Shown: positions 48,650-59,668 of the stretch, piece by piece
How the letters are laid out: every line of letters begins with the position of its first letter
Position numbering within the stretch: position 1 is the first letter of the stretch
Assembly: GCA_963681505.1 (NCBI GenBank)
Contig: OY811975.1
Coordinates: forward strand, 8,856,635 to 8,920,634
Source: Eunapius fragilis
Taxonomy: Eukaryota > Porifera > Demospongiae > Spongillida > Spongillidae
Direction of reading: 5' to 3'
Length of the DNA stretch: 64,000 bases
Notes under the pieces: generated by a model
Seen by the model: the letters and a program-made list of their open reading frames with translations, nothing else
Databases searched by the model: none
Told to the model about the DNA's origin: nothing
Program-made: the position numbers and the translations under genes

Positions 48650-49522
48650 TCACAAGCGTTTTAACAATAGGAATATTCCCATGATATTCACTAAGTAGCT
48701 GTCCATTCTGAAGCTTTCTGATAAAAAAGTATCGCAATCTACTGAATTTGTTTGAGCTGGTGAACCATTGGTCTAAAAATATATTACATCACATGATGGT
48801 AACACTAGAAGTGCATACTTTTGAGTCATTGTATTTCCAATCTGAGATTGACAGCCTTTGCTTCAAGTTATGGTAAACCTCAGTGCAAATGTACAGCCTT
48901 AAATTAGAAAAAATATTTCAATGTACTATACAAATTATCACATTATCTAACCATATCCAATTGAAGGCATCATCATTTGAGTCATGCAATGGGTCAAAGC
49001 AATCAACAGTTTTCTGGTGAGGGTGGACCACCTGTCAGGTTCATGAAATACATGACAACAAATCTGAATCTATTTTAACCAACCATCAAACACCAGTGTT
49101 TGGTCTTGTGTACAGGGAAGAGTAGCACATCATACATCAATATGTTTACTCCCTTGTAGTATTGTATAATTTATGCATGTAACAATGATTGCTTTTCATA
49201 CATACTTTCGAAAGTGTTGATACTGCTTCAAAACCATTTGCTCTTAAGATTGGAATCAGTAAGGGATCAAAGCACATCACTGTTCTCCCCACCTGGTTGT
49301 AACACAATGAAAGTTACTTCAGAACTAGAGCAAAGAAATTTGGATAATTAGATTACACTTGACAAGGATGTTTGCAGAAGTTCCATGTATGCAACAATTA
49401 CCTAAATGAGCACATTCAAGAATGAAACCTTGCTAACCGTTGCCAAATCTTGAGAACTTACTCGAGAATCAATCCAATCTCCTGATACCAGAGCCAATAT
49501 ATCTGTTTCCAGAAGCTGAAAT
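48650..49522 (-). CDS. Ulp1/SENP-like cysteine protease (C48) region
   Basis: Six minus-strand exons splice in consistent phase: 49522-49462, 49292-49206, 49152-49084, 49031-48952, 48897-48819 and 48772-48650. The first encodes LLETDILALVSGDWIDSR, matching the L-x-x-G-x-W-(L/I)-(N/D)-D motif at the start of Ulp1 domains. The third encodes YDVLLFPVHKTKHWCLM, with the catalytic His before Trp. The fourth encodes VVHPHQKTVDCFDPLHDS, with the catalytic Asp. The last encodes PAQTNSVDCDTFL, with the oxyanion Gln and nucleophile Cys, then a stop. Known C48 enzymes cleave SUMO or NEDD8 conjugates. The Gly that usually follows DC is Asp here. It may be the C-terminal part of the upstream gene, since a weak donor could splice 49844-49787 onto 49522, or it may be a separate gene. 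The region is about 166 residues, somewhat short for a complete Ulp1 core. Confidence 0.75.
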
Positions 49523-49766
49523 CTGGAATGTGGCTTTAATGTATTTCCTTGTATCTTTATGTATCAAACAAAACATTGCATGCATATAATTGCACTTAGG
49601 GTCACGTGCAAACCTTGGCTTCCAAGTGGTCTGGCAAGCCAACAAACGGCTGTTGGGAAAGCATATCCTTTAAGCAGAGCATTAAGCCTAGATATGTTCT
49701 TACAAATTGGGTGCCAACACAAATGGGTTGAGTGGAATTAATTTTATCAATAAAGGTCTAAGTGGA

Positions 49767-52700
49767 TTAAGTAACAAAATACCACGTAATATAGTAACTT
49801 GCATCTTTCATGCATGATGCATATATAGCAAGGCAAATGTTTTCCTGCAAAAGAATGATATCAATGCTATTCAAAATAAATATTACATACCTCTACTTCC
49901 GGCATTGTGTTGTAGTGTGAAGTTTGAATTTCAGTAACTTTAGCTTCATTATACAATATCCACTTGTTCTGATTTCTTACTGCACACGTATCTGTATTAG
50001 AACCACAATTTATACCATGAATTAAGCAAATGATTTAGTTACAATGTCCACTTGTAGCACTCTCTCCATGATGGATCTTTAATGTGAAGATAAATAAATC
50101 AATACTAGTACTACTGATAATCAAGATTTATCTGCTCACGACTATTGAACTCAGCTCGTAACATATGCTTCCATCGATACTTGGATGAGATAATTGTTGC
50201 CATCTGTGTACTTAGATATGAAAATAGTGTTTCTTTTTGAATCATAAAGAAATCACCTTGGAACAATTACTTGGCTTTTAAGCTTGACAGATGTATTCTC
50301 ATCTGACACCCGATTGCAGTGAATAATTAATACTGGTGGAAGCAGCATGTGACTTTCTATAATGTCTAAAGAATTATTGCACTTTTCACAACACCTGAAA
50401 GAAACAGTAATCACTTACAGATGTGCCATGGGAAGGTACTTACGTTTGTACTTCCATGTGTGATAATATAGTTGCTTCCAGATAGACCAACATTGACTCA
50501 AACACATTTCTTTTTGATGAATCACCACTTGAAACTACAGTACATGATGAAACCTCATGCACAGGCTATTTAAGATGAGAAGTGTGAAGTCAATACTAAA
50601 CTTTTAAGAACAGCAATTACCAATGAACAGCAATGTGCAACCTTGTTGAACTTTGTTCTAAAAACCTCCTCACACTTGTATGGCATCTGTAAAAAAAAAA
50701 GTGGTTACCAATGTGTGCTGCTCAAAACAAATTAAAATTTACATTAGTTGACATAAGTAACTTTTCTATTATTGCCATAATTCCTTCACAGCAATCATTT
50801 TGAGCTCCATACTGAAGGAATACAGCTTCCCTTGTTAGCAACTTCTATTGGAGTAGAGCTATTATTAACTGTAGCTGTAAAGATACTGAAAAACCCTTAC
50901 TGCAAAGTCAGTAGATATACAATAACGTTTTTCAGTGTTCTTGAGGTTTTGCATTAGGTCCACAAAGCTTGCTTGAAGTGGAGTCAAACCGGTTGAAGGC
51001 AGTGCTATAGTATATAAAAATTACTAGCTGTTCCAACTTGAATGATATGGGTAGTTTACCTTGCAGCATCAGCAGCAATGGAGTGCAACTAAGAGATTGC
51101 AAAACCGAATTCAGCCAGCAAAGATTGGAACTACTTTTAAGTCCTGAATTAAGTTTCTTAATAACTTCAATCATATCTCCCAATGCTGTTTTCTCTTTCG
51201 TTTGTAACTGGTATGATCGTGGTAATAATGATGGTGACTTCGGAGATGGTTGTGCTGGTGATGATGGGTTTGGAAACAATGTGCTGCTAGAATTTTGAAC
51301 GGGAAAAGATGTGGGGAGAGGGTCATTGTCTGGTTGCTGATGTGAGTAGTATGGGGAGAACATAGCCAGGTTACAGGGTGATGTAAAAGTAACATGCTTT
51401 GGAAAGCTTACCATGGCAACTTCTTTGGCTGGAACAATCCCAGTACGGCAACAACAACCAAAAAAAAATCATAAACTACAATGCTGATATACAGCATTGT
51501 CATACCAGTAAACTCATCAATATCAATCAAATGTATTAATTCTTTAGGAGGCTGCTGGAAAAATCCATGGGATCTTTTTGTGTCGATAATTCGTCTTTGC
51601 CACTTCTCTTTAAGTCGCCGAGATGGCTTTCTTAGAAGAGATTTCTAATTAGAAAATAATTATAGCACATTACGTAGCTAGCAGAACAACTCACCTTTAC
51701 TCGTTTTTTAATAGGCTGTGTCATGTCGTCAAAGAATTGCCTTTGTCGTGCAATTATCAAAGGGTAGTGTTCTTTTAAGAATACATCAGGTCGCAATCGC
51801 TTTTGCGAATGATCGACCTTTTTCAGAATATAATTCCAGGCTTCAATTGTTCCAGCTGTTCGTGTCAGTTCATTCTGTTGTACCATAATATCCATCAACT
51901 AAATTGTGTACGGCTTTACAGCCATAAATATATTACCAGAGATGTTGCATCTAAAGCCTTTTCTGCTTTATGACGTTCCAGATCGCCTGTTAAATTAAAA
52001 AAATTGAAATTATGAACACTATATACGACAAGTTAAATTTTACCCAGCATCAGGCATGTCCAAAATGGTGCCATTGGCATCCATTTCTCAATGATCGTTA
52101 AGAAAAAATGTGGTTGGTAATACATATTTTTACACTTTTCCTGTGATGTTAGGCTCACTTTTGCCACTTTAAGTTGGAAATATGCCCCAAAAGGTTGCAC
52201 ATGTAATGAGTCATTATCATAATCTGATAAGTCACTTAATATTTCCTCTGTATTGCAGTAATCGTGTTCATGTGGCAAGGTTAATGTTTCTTTATTAAGT
52301 AAGTTTATAATCCTGACAATACAATTGTATGCTTTTCTGGTATCTACTGATTCCATTTCTGAGCAATACAATACTTTTAAGAGACATAATCTCTTCACCA
52401 ACTCATTTAAAGTTGTACAGTTTACGAGGCTAGAAAAGCTGTACATAGAAAAAGAATACAGCCTTTTCTGAAACCTACGGTAGAAGAAAAATATTGCATT
52501 TTACTATTGAAAACATCTAAATTAATAAAACTCACCACTTTTTGCAATCCTTTTTAGCAGAATTCATCACGTGACTAGTACAGGCATGAGGAGATATCTT
52601 TTTAATATCCTTGTCACTTCCTGCTCCACTACATACACGGAAGGTTCTTTGGAGGTATTCGTGTAATGTTTCCATATTAAATGCCTGCAAAAAGCTCAGC

Positions 52701-55298
52701 AACAAAACCATACTGCGATCAATGAATATGTGTTTGGGGCTAATGAGATTATTAAATCCAAATATTAAACCCTCTGCTCGTCGAAAGCAATTAATAAAGT
52801 AGCAAACAGTTAAAACAGTGTGATCCGTTGATATTAATTCTGCCACTGCAATTGGCGGTTTGCCTCTGATGGGGTGTTTCATCACTAGGCTGTAGTAGTA
52901 CGTTACAAGTTTATTTCCAGCCTCATTACGAACAGACACTATAGTGCCAGTAGCATCACAAAATATAGGGTTTCTCTTTGCTACTTCGTGATACAACCTC
53001 ACTGCTGCATCATTGAAGCATATAACTGCAAATGGAGAGGCCTGAATACACTGTATGTACCCACAAACAGCTGGTTTTTGGTTAAATTCTTCTTTGACAA
53101 GTTTTGCCTCATCTAATTCAAATATTTGTTTAAGTATTAGCAGAGATGATACAAGGTTTTCGTCTTCTTGTAATGCAAGCCTTGCTTCCGATGATATTTT
53201 TCGTAATGCAGAAGGGTTACAGCCTACATTGTCGCGATTTCCTGTTGCAAATTGTCCAGGTGTGAGCTTCATAAGCCTTCCTATATACTCTTTAGATGGA
53301 GGTATACGCGTCTGTTGGAAATATGTCTGTGTATCTTTTCTGACACTTAGACTCAATCTACGAGCATGTCGTTCGCTGGCGATATGGCATATGCTCCCCT
53401 CAAACTTGACATTTATGGTTACATTAGTGTTTGACAATCCTTCATCTTTAATGTCCAGAAATGCTAGCACATTACACGTAGAAAATGTGCAATAAGCATT
53501 AGCTTTAAAGAAGAAATTAGATGATTTAGAAGAAGATTTTTTTTAATCCAATGTTTTCTAAACGCAAAACTGCAGTATGTATTGATTTCAGCCAATCCTT
53601 TAGAAAATAAATGAACCCATGAAGGATTAACTTTCTCATTGCCAAAATGTAAGAGGAATTCATCTTGGCTTATGTCAAATTTTCCAAACTGATCTAGTGA
53701 TTTCCTCATAACAGCATTGTGGCCTTCATAAATTTCCATTGATTTACCAAGACATATAGCAGTTTGCCTTGATAGGCCTGACTGATATGAAAGATACAAA
53801 TAATGTTATACACTCTACCGCCAGAGTTACACACCATAAACTCAAACCCCGCCAGTGGCCGCCGCAGGCCGTGGCTAAGCCCCAAGGCACCTACAGCAGC
53901 CTACAGCTACCGAGGTGGCGGGGGGTCCCAAGTGCAGCATCATAGATGTGAGGCTCTAGAGCCTTATGGGCTCTAGCCTGATAGCAGACTATATCAGCAT
54001 GGAATTTACATGCATCATACTAACAACTTTATTTTATGCGTTCAACACTTTGACTTTGTGTTAGTAATTATTGCCCTAACTGAAAAATATTATACAGATT
54101 AATAACCTGGTGAATTAAAAGATAATCTTAAAATAACATATTCTTAAAATAAAAAGTATTTTTAAAAATACTCATTACATTGCAACTATTTCTTTGTACC
54201 ATGTTCAGTACTCATACGGAATTGCAGCATAACAGCAACATGCACAACATGTAGCATATACCTCATGAATTGATGTAATTTGAGTATCTTCCTTTTGCTG
54301 TGCAGCTAGTAATTAAAAATTAATGCTTTTACTATAGTAACATATATTCAAAGCAACATTAATGAAAACGAACCTTCAGTTGTATAGAAGGGAGTGGGTA
54401 TGCCTTCCATGGTACATGCAGAGCATTTGTATGCAGTGATACATAGAGATTTTTCTAAAGATATCCCGACACAATCGCCATGATACCATTTGCCACAGTA
54501 GTCACATGCTATCATGAACCTTTTAAAATGAAGAACATTACACATCAATTTTTGTAATTGACCAGGTACTGTTTAACCTTGACTCATCGAAAGGTTCCTG
54601 ACAGATGCAGTATAATTTCTCGTCTTCACGAAGCAAGGCTTCGAGGTTTATTGCTTGTTGATGATTCGCGATCGGCGTAACAACTTGCATTCCAATACTC
54701 CATTCAAAATTATATAAACATGTAGTATAGAGCATTATTTATATGGCTATTTTTTTAGTATTTATCAGCAAACCTTGGCTCGACCAAGCTTTCATCTCCA
54801 ACATATAACGGGACAAATTCCTCCTGCACCTCAGCAACATCACCACCACTCACATCATCCATGTCACCATCGTCGTCTACACCTTCTTCTGTGCCTCCAA
54901 TCACTTCTTTGTCCTGATGCTGTAACTCGCCTTCAGTAAATAATAATACAGAAACTATAGTAGCAAATTTGTGAGACACTTATGTACTGATGCCTTACCA
55001 AGAGATGTGCGCAGACCACCTTTGTTGTACTGCCAACATTTATACACAGCAAGAACATAATTATCTGATGGTTTGATACAGTTAGATAAAGCTGCAGCAA
55101 CTAAGAACCAGTATCCATTCGGGCCACATCGGGAGGAATTGAGAGGAGGGAGGCCTTTCTTTCTGATAACAGCAATGAGTCTCGCAAAGTCTATGTTGTA
55201 TTTCTTCTTCCCCTGACAGATTCATCTGGTTATACACACCGCGCAGATATGAATTGAAATCAACATACCATAGCAAACAAATCTTTCACAGACTGCAT
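49767..55298 (-). CDS. PHD finger - MULE transposase - USP-like protease fusion
   Basis: Twenty-one minus-strand exons chain with GT-AG introns: 55298-55269, 55212-54999, 54930-54774, 54697-54578, 54519-54374, 54305-54262, 53781-52536, 52474-52044, 51986-51937, 51898-51695, 51644-51506, 51428-51060, 51004-50901, 50844-50743, 50686-50621, 50565-50444, 50394-50257, 50210-50140, 50076-50043, 49991-49891 and 49844-49767. An acidic linker leads into a C4HC3 PHD finger (KLYCICQEPFDESR, MIACDYCGKWYHGDCVGIS, YKCSACT). The transposase exon has FCDATG (first Asp, near 52955), IFIDRS (candidate second Asp) and HACTSHVMNSAKK (the C-x2-H typical of MULEs). After basic and Ser/Pro linkers comes a C19-like domain: Cys box SSNLCWLNSVLQSL, LLPPVLIIHCNR, His box IHHGESATSGHYTC, and WILYNEAKVTEI. 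Two breaks were seen: exon 7 lacks one base at an A8 run (53537-53544), and the phase of exon 18 does not fit exon 19. Confidence 0.78.
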
Positions 55299-55590
55299 TG
55301 ATGCTGGTGGTACTTATATATATATATAGCCCAAACAATTCTATATATCTATTAATGGTTCGATGACTTCAGCTTCCGTGATCGAGAGAACAATTGCTTT
55401 GAACGCCACTTGAATGGTGTGTTAAAAGGGAGCTTTGTCAAAGGTTAGTAGGTCAAGCCTGCCTCTCCGTCTGAAAAAAGGTTAGTAGGTCAAGCCTGCC
55501 TCTCTGTCTGCCCTCTAAATAACCAATGCTCAAACTAGACTGTCCTTTGAATGGCTCCAGGTAATGTATTGTACTAATACAATTCAAGTA
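55299..55590. promoter_or_regulatory. probable 5' region of the transposase fusion gene
   Basis: A 'tatatatata' run at about 55318-55328 lies 20-30 bases upstream (minus strand) of the proposed start at 55298 and could serve as a TATA element. A 'ggttagtaggtcaagcctgc' unit is duplicated at about 55442 and 55480. Confidence 0.35.
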
Positions 55591-56893
55591 ATGATTGACA
55601 TAGCCACGGTCTTCAAAGGGAGGGGCATAACACACAAAAAGTGCATAACAATTTCAGACAGACATAGTGAGATGTCCCTATGCCTCTGTCATACCAGTCC
55701 ATCGCCCTGTTTTTGTGCATCATGGTTGCGGGTCACCTGTACTATAAAAGGAATGATTGACATAGCCACGGTTCTCAAATGGGAGGGGCATAGCACACAA
55801 AAAGTGCATAGCAGTGTCAGACAGACCTAGTGAGATGTCCCTATGCCTCTGTCATACCAGTCCATCGCCCTGTCTTTGTGCATCATGGTTGCGGGTCACC
55901 TGTACTATAAAAGGAATGATTGACATAGCTACGGTTCTCAAAGGGGAGGGGCATAGCAAACAAAAAGTGCATAGCAGTGTCAGACAGACCTGTTGAGATG
56001 TCCCTATGCCTCTGTCATACCAGTCCATCGCCCTGTTTTTGTGCATCATGGTTGCGGGTCACCTGTACTATAAAAGGAATGATTGACATAGCTACGGTTC
56101 TCAAAGGGGAGGGGCATAGCACACAAAAAGTGCATAGCAGTGTCAGACAGACCTAGTGAGATGTTCCTATGCCTCTGTCATACCAGTCCATCGCCCTGTT
56201 TTTGTGCATCATGGTTGTGGGTCACCTGTACTATAAAAGGAATGATTGACATAGCTACGGTTCTCAAAGGTGAGGGGCATAGCACACAAAAAGTGCATAG
56301 CAGTGTCAGACAGACCTAGTGAGATGTCCCTATGCCTCTGTCATACCAGTCCATCGCCCTGTTTTTGTGCATCATGGTTGCGGGTCACCTGTACTATAAA
56401 AGGAATGATTGACATAGCTACAGTTCTCAAAGGGGAGGGGCATAGCACACAAAAAGTGCATAGCAGTGTCAGACAGACCTAGTGAGATGTCCCTATGCCT
56501 CTGTCATACCAGTCCATCGCCCTGTTTTTGTGCATCATGGTTGCGGGTCACCTGTACTATAAAAGGAATGATTGACATAGCTACGGTTCTCAAAGGGGAG
56601 AGGCATAGCACACAAAAAGTGCATAGCAGTGTCAGACAGACCTAGTGAGATGTCCCTATGCCTCTGTCATACCAGTCCATCGCCCTGTCTTTGTGCATCA
56701 TGGTTGCGGGTCACCTGTACTATAAAAGGAATGATTGACATAGCTACGGTTCTCAAAGTGGAGGGACATTGCACACAAAAAGTGCATAGCAGTGTCAGAC
56801 AGACCTAGTGAGATGTCCCTATGCCTCTGCCATACCATTCCATCGCCCTACATGTGTGCATCATGGTTGCGGGTTCACCTGTACAATAAAAAG
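55591..56893 (+). repeat. tandem array, 8 units of ~163 bp
   Basis: Units start at about 55591, 55753, 55915, 56078, 56241, 56404, 56567 and 56730 with 'atgattgacatagc'. They include 'cacacaaaaagtgcatagca', 'agatgtccctatgcctctg', 'ccagtccatcgccctg' and 'cgggtcacctgtactataaa'. Units differ by only a few bases. The first and last diverge most. The 163-base period is not a multiple of three, so the frames inside are not a protein repeat. The array lies inside the right end of the MULE-like element. Confidence 0.95.
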
Positions 56894-57888
56894 TCTCATT
56901 TCTGTGCAACTTGGTAGGGTTAGCCAGGCGCCTTGGACACAAAAAGTACCGTGATTCCAGTCCATATGTGGAAGCCCGGCTCATATAACAGGCCGTGTCG
57001 TGAACTGGTAAGTAGGCTGTTTTCCTTCTGCGCAAGCAGCTAGCTACATGTACCTGAACGTTCTGGCCGCGATTAATGTTGGCCGCATTAATGATTATCG
57101 TCAGGCCGCATCTTAATCACATTACAAATTAATTGGAATGTGGTGCTGAGGAATGTGGTGCTAACTTCCAAGCGGTTTAAAGTTATTCATTGTTGTTTTT
57201 GCTACCGCATGTTGACGTAAGCTACGCAAAAAGTAAAAACTTAAGAATAAGAACGGAGCACAGGAAAAAGATGCGGAGAATGTTGTGGATGCCTCAAATC
57301 CAATAGATATCGACGAAAAATCAACCCGGTGCCGAATTGAACCAAAATATAGAATGAACCATTTTTTAATTTGAAGATCTAAACAGTGATAAAATCAGAG
57401 ATATGTTTATGAGTTTATTTATACATCTTGCAATTGCATTTACCTGAATAAAGTTTCCTTCTTTCGAGAGCGAGGAATTCTTTAACTCTATATTTCACCC
57501 ACCACTTTATTTCAAATCACACATGTGCAGTTACCTTCACACCTTTACACGTGTTTATGGAGCGAAAAAAAGATCAAGCTCAAGAACTTATACAGCTAAT
57601 GCTCAAAATGACGAAGAAATGGAAGATGAAGTGTACACTCTAAGGTAGAGAGTGATATTACTTGAAGGCCGGGTTCAGGAACAGGAGAAAGAGTTTGAAA
57701 AGTCACAGCAGCATATGCCAGCGAGTAGTAAGTTAAAGCAATACGTATATGTAGGACATATATATACAATTCTTGAATTTAATCTCATGGGATTCTTCAC
57801 CTCCGCTGAGATAAATAATACCTCTTCTACGTTCGGTACCTTATGCAATATGTACAAGTATAACACAAGTAACTAAAAACATGTGTTG

Positions 57889-59200
57889 TTTGTTTGCTAA
57901 ATATAGGACTATTATATTTTCCCTTCTGGTAAGACCTTGTTTCCTTGCTTTTTACGCTACCAATTGCCTTCAAATCCTATAAGAAATTTGCTAAATATAG
58001 GACTATTACATTTTCCCTTCTGATAAGACCTTGTTTCCTTGCTTTTTACACGACCACTTGCCTTCAAATCCTATAAACACCAACTTTCTCGTAGAGAATG
58101 CCCTAGAAATGTGCTAAATATAGGACTATTACATTTTCCCTTCTGATAAGACCTTGTTTCCTTGCTTATTATACCACCGATTGCCTTCAAATCCTACATA
58201 CCACCAACTTTCTCGTAGAGAATGTTTTAGTTACTTGTTTTCCTTGATTTTTGTTCATATCCAAATCACTGAAATCACTGTGAATATTATGCATCGCTGT
58301 ACGATGCCCGTGCCGATTCTACAATATATTCTCGAATTTGAAGGTATTTCGCACGTCGTTTCGCTCATTTTGTTTCCTGACGTGAAGGCGTTTTGAGAAA
58401 AAAAATTTCACTAACAAATGAGGTTACACCAAACGACGATTGAAACACTAAAGCGTTTATTCTAGTTGTTTGCTATTTATGCGAACATTTATTTTTAGAT
58501 ATCTAAAATTACGTCTTACAAGTTATCTAATTATGCGTCTTACATAGACCCTATAGTCGATTGTTTACCAAAATATATCATCGACTATTTTATATGAAGC
58601 GGCTCTTCCAGCCTATTCTGAAGCTATTGGGGAAATTTTCATTGTTTTAAATGTAAAAGTGTTCCTATCCCGAGTTATGCGTTGCCAAGAAGAAGGAGGC
58701 GGAGGAGGAGGAGGAGGAGGAGGAGGAGGAGGAGGAGGAGGAGGAGGAGGAGGAGGAGGAGGTGGAGGAGGAGGAAGGGGAAGTGGAGGGGCAGTGGGAG
58801 GGGAGGGGAGGGGAGGATGAGGAGGAGGAGGAAGAGGAAGGAGGAGGAGGGGAGGAGGAGGAGGAGATATATAATATTCACAGTGATTTCAGTGATTTGG
58901 GTATGAGCAAAATTCAAGGAAACAAGTAACTAAATACATTCTCTACGAGAAAGTTGGTGGTGCATAGAATTTGAAGGCAATTGGTGGTGTAAAAAGCAAG
59001 GAAACAAGATCTTATCAGAAGGTAATAGTCCAATATTTAGCACATTCCTAGGGCATGTGTTGTTTGTGTGCTAAATATAGGACTATTACATTTTCCCTTC
59101 CGATAAGACCTTGTTTCCTTGCGTTTACACCACCAATTGCCTTCCAATCCTATATACCACCAACTTTCTCGTAGAGAATGTTTTTAGTTACTTGTTTCCT
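57889..59200. repeat. cluster of palindrome arms and one full palindrome
   Basis: Single arms 'gctaaatataggactatta' plus 'accttgtttccttgcttttt' repeat at about 57897, 57988 and 58111. A full fold-back, 58921-59200, runs from 'aacaagtaactaaatacatt' to 'tttttagttacttgtt'. These belong to the family at 21678 and 35184. Confidence 0.85.
58686..58866 (+). repeat. (GGA)n expansion
   Basis: About 180 bases of AGG/GGA with interruptions start where the second copy of the host repeat has only 'aagaaggaggagacaatg' (59619). Arginine/glutamate reading frames are artefacts. Confidence 0.95.
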
Positions 59201-59668
59201 TGATTTTTGCTCATACCCAAATCACTGAAATCACTGTGAATATTATGTATCACTGTAGGATGCCCGTGCCGATTCTATAACATCGTCTCGAACTTGAAGG
59301 TATTTCGCACGTCGTTCGCTCGTTTCTTTTCCTGACGTGAAATCATTTTGAGAAAAACAACTTCACTAACAAAAGAGGTTATAGCAAACGACGATTGAAG
59401 CACCAAAGCGTTTACTCGCTATTTCTACAAACATTCATTTGTAGATATCTAAAAGTACGTCTTACAAGTTATCGAATTATGCGTCTTACATAGTCGATTG
59501 CTTACCAAAATAAAACATCGACTATTTTATATGAAAGCGGCTCTTCCAGCCTATTCTGAAGCGATTGGTGAAATTTTCATTGCTTAAAAGTGTTCCTATC
59601 CCGAGTTATGCGTTGCCAAGAAGGAGGAGACAATGTTCGGGGACTGGGTACGAGGACAGGCAGTACCC

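Larger units (their letters stand above)
47085..57415 (-). mobile_element. MULE-like (Mutator superfamily) element with long inverted ends, ~10.3 kb
   Basis: The left arm (47085-47330 continuing at 48016-48073) and right arm (57133-57415) are reverse complements over about 285 bases. They share TCTGATTTTATCACTGTTTA at the outside and a doubled 'agcaccacattcc' at the inside. The left arm is interrupted by about 690 bases of unrelated sequence. Long terminal inverted repeats and the MULE-type transposase inside fit the Mutator superfamily. No clear 9-10 bp target duplication was seen at the outer ends, so the exact borders are uncertain. The contents on the minus strand are a PHD-transposase-USP-like gene (55298-49767) and a C48 protease region (49522-48650). 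A 163-bp tandem array lies near the right end. Confidence 0.7.

Noticed and set aside
48619-48780. Alternative open frame across the last C48 exon (SSNKFSRLRYFFIRKLQNG onward)
   Set aside because: It is longer and ends at a donor-like GTAAGT, but the phase from the upstream exon (48897-48819, phase 0) selects the QTNSVDC frame, which carries the catalytic motif. I keep the other as a lesser possibility.
55564-56482. Repeated protein-like frames (SEMSLCLCHTSPSPC type)
   Set aside because: The 163-bp period is not divisible by three, so each unit shifts frame and ends in a stop. It is not a repeat protein.
55591-56893. Possible CRISPR-like array
   Set aside because: Units are contiguous tandem repeats with no variable spacers, and the genome is clearly animal, with spliced genes.
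58675-58917. Arg-rich and Leu-rich frames over the GGA tract
   Set aside because: Low-complexity artefact. The second copy of the same repeat lacks the tract and any frame.
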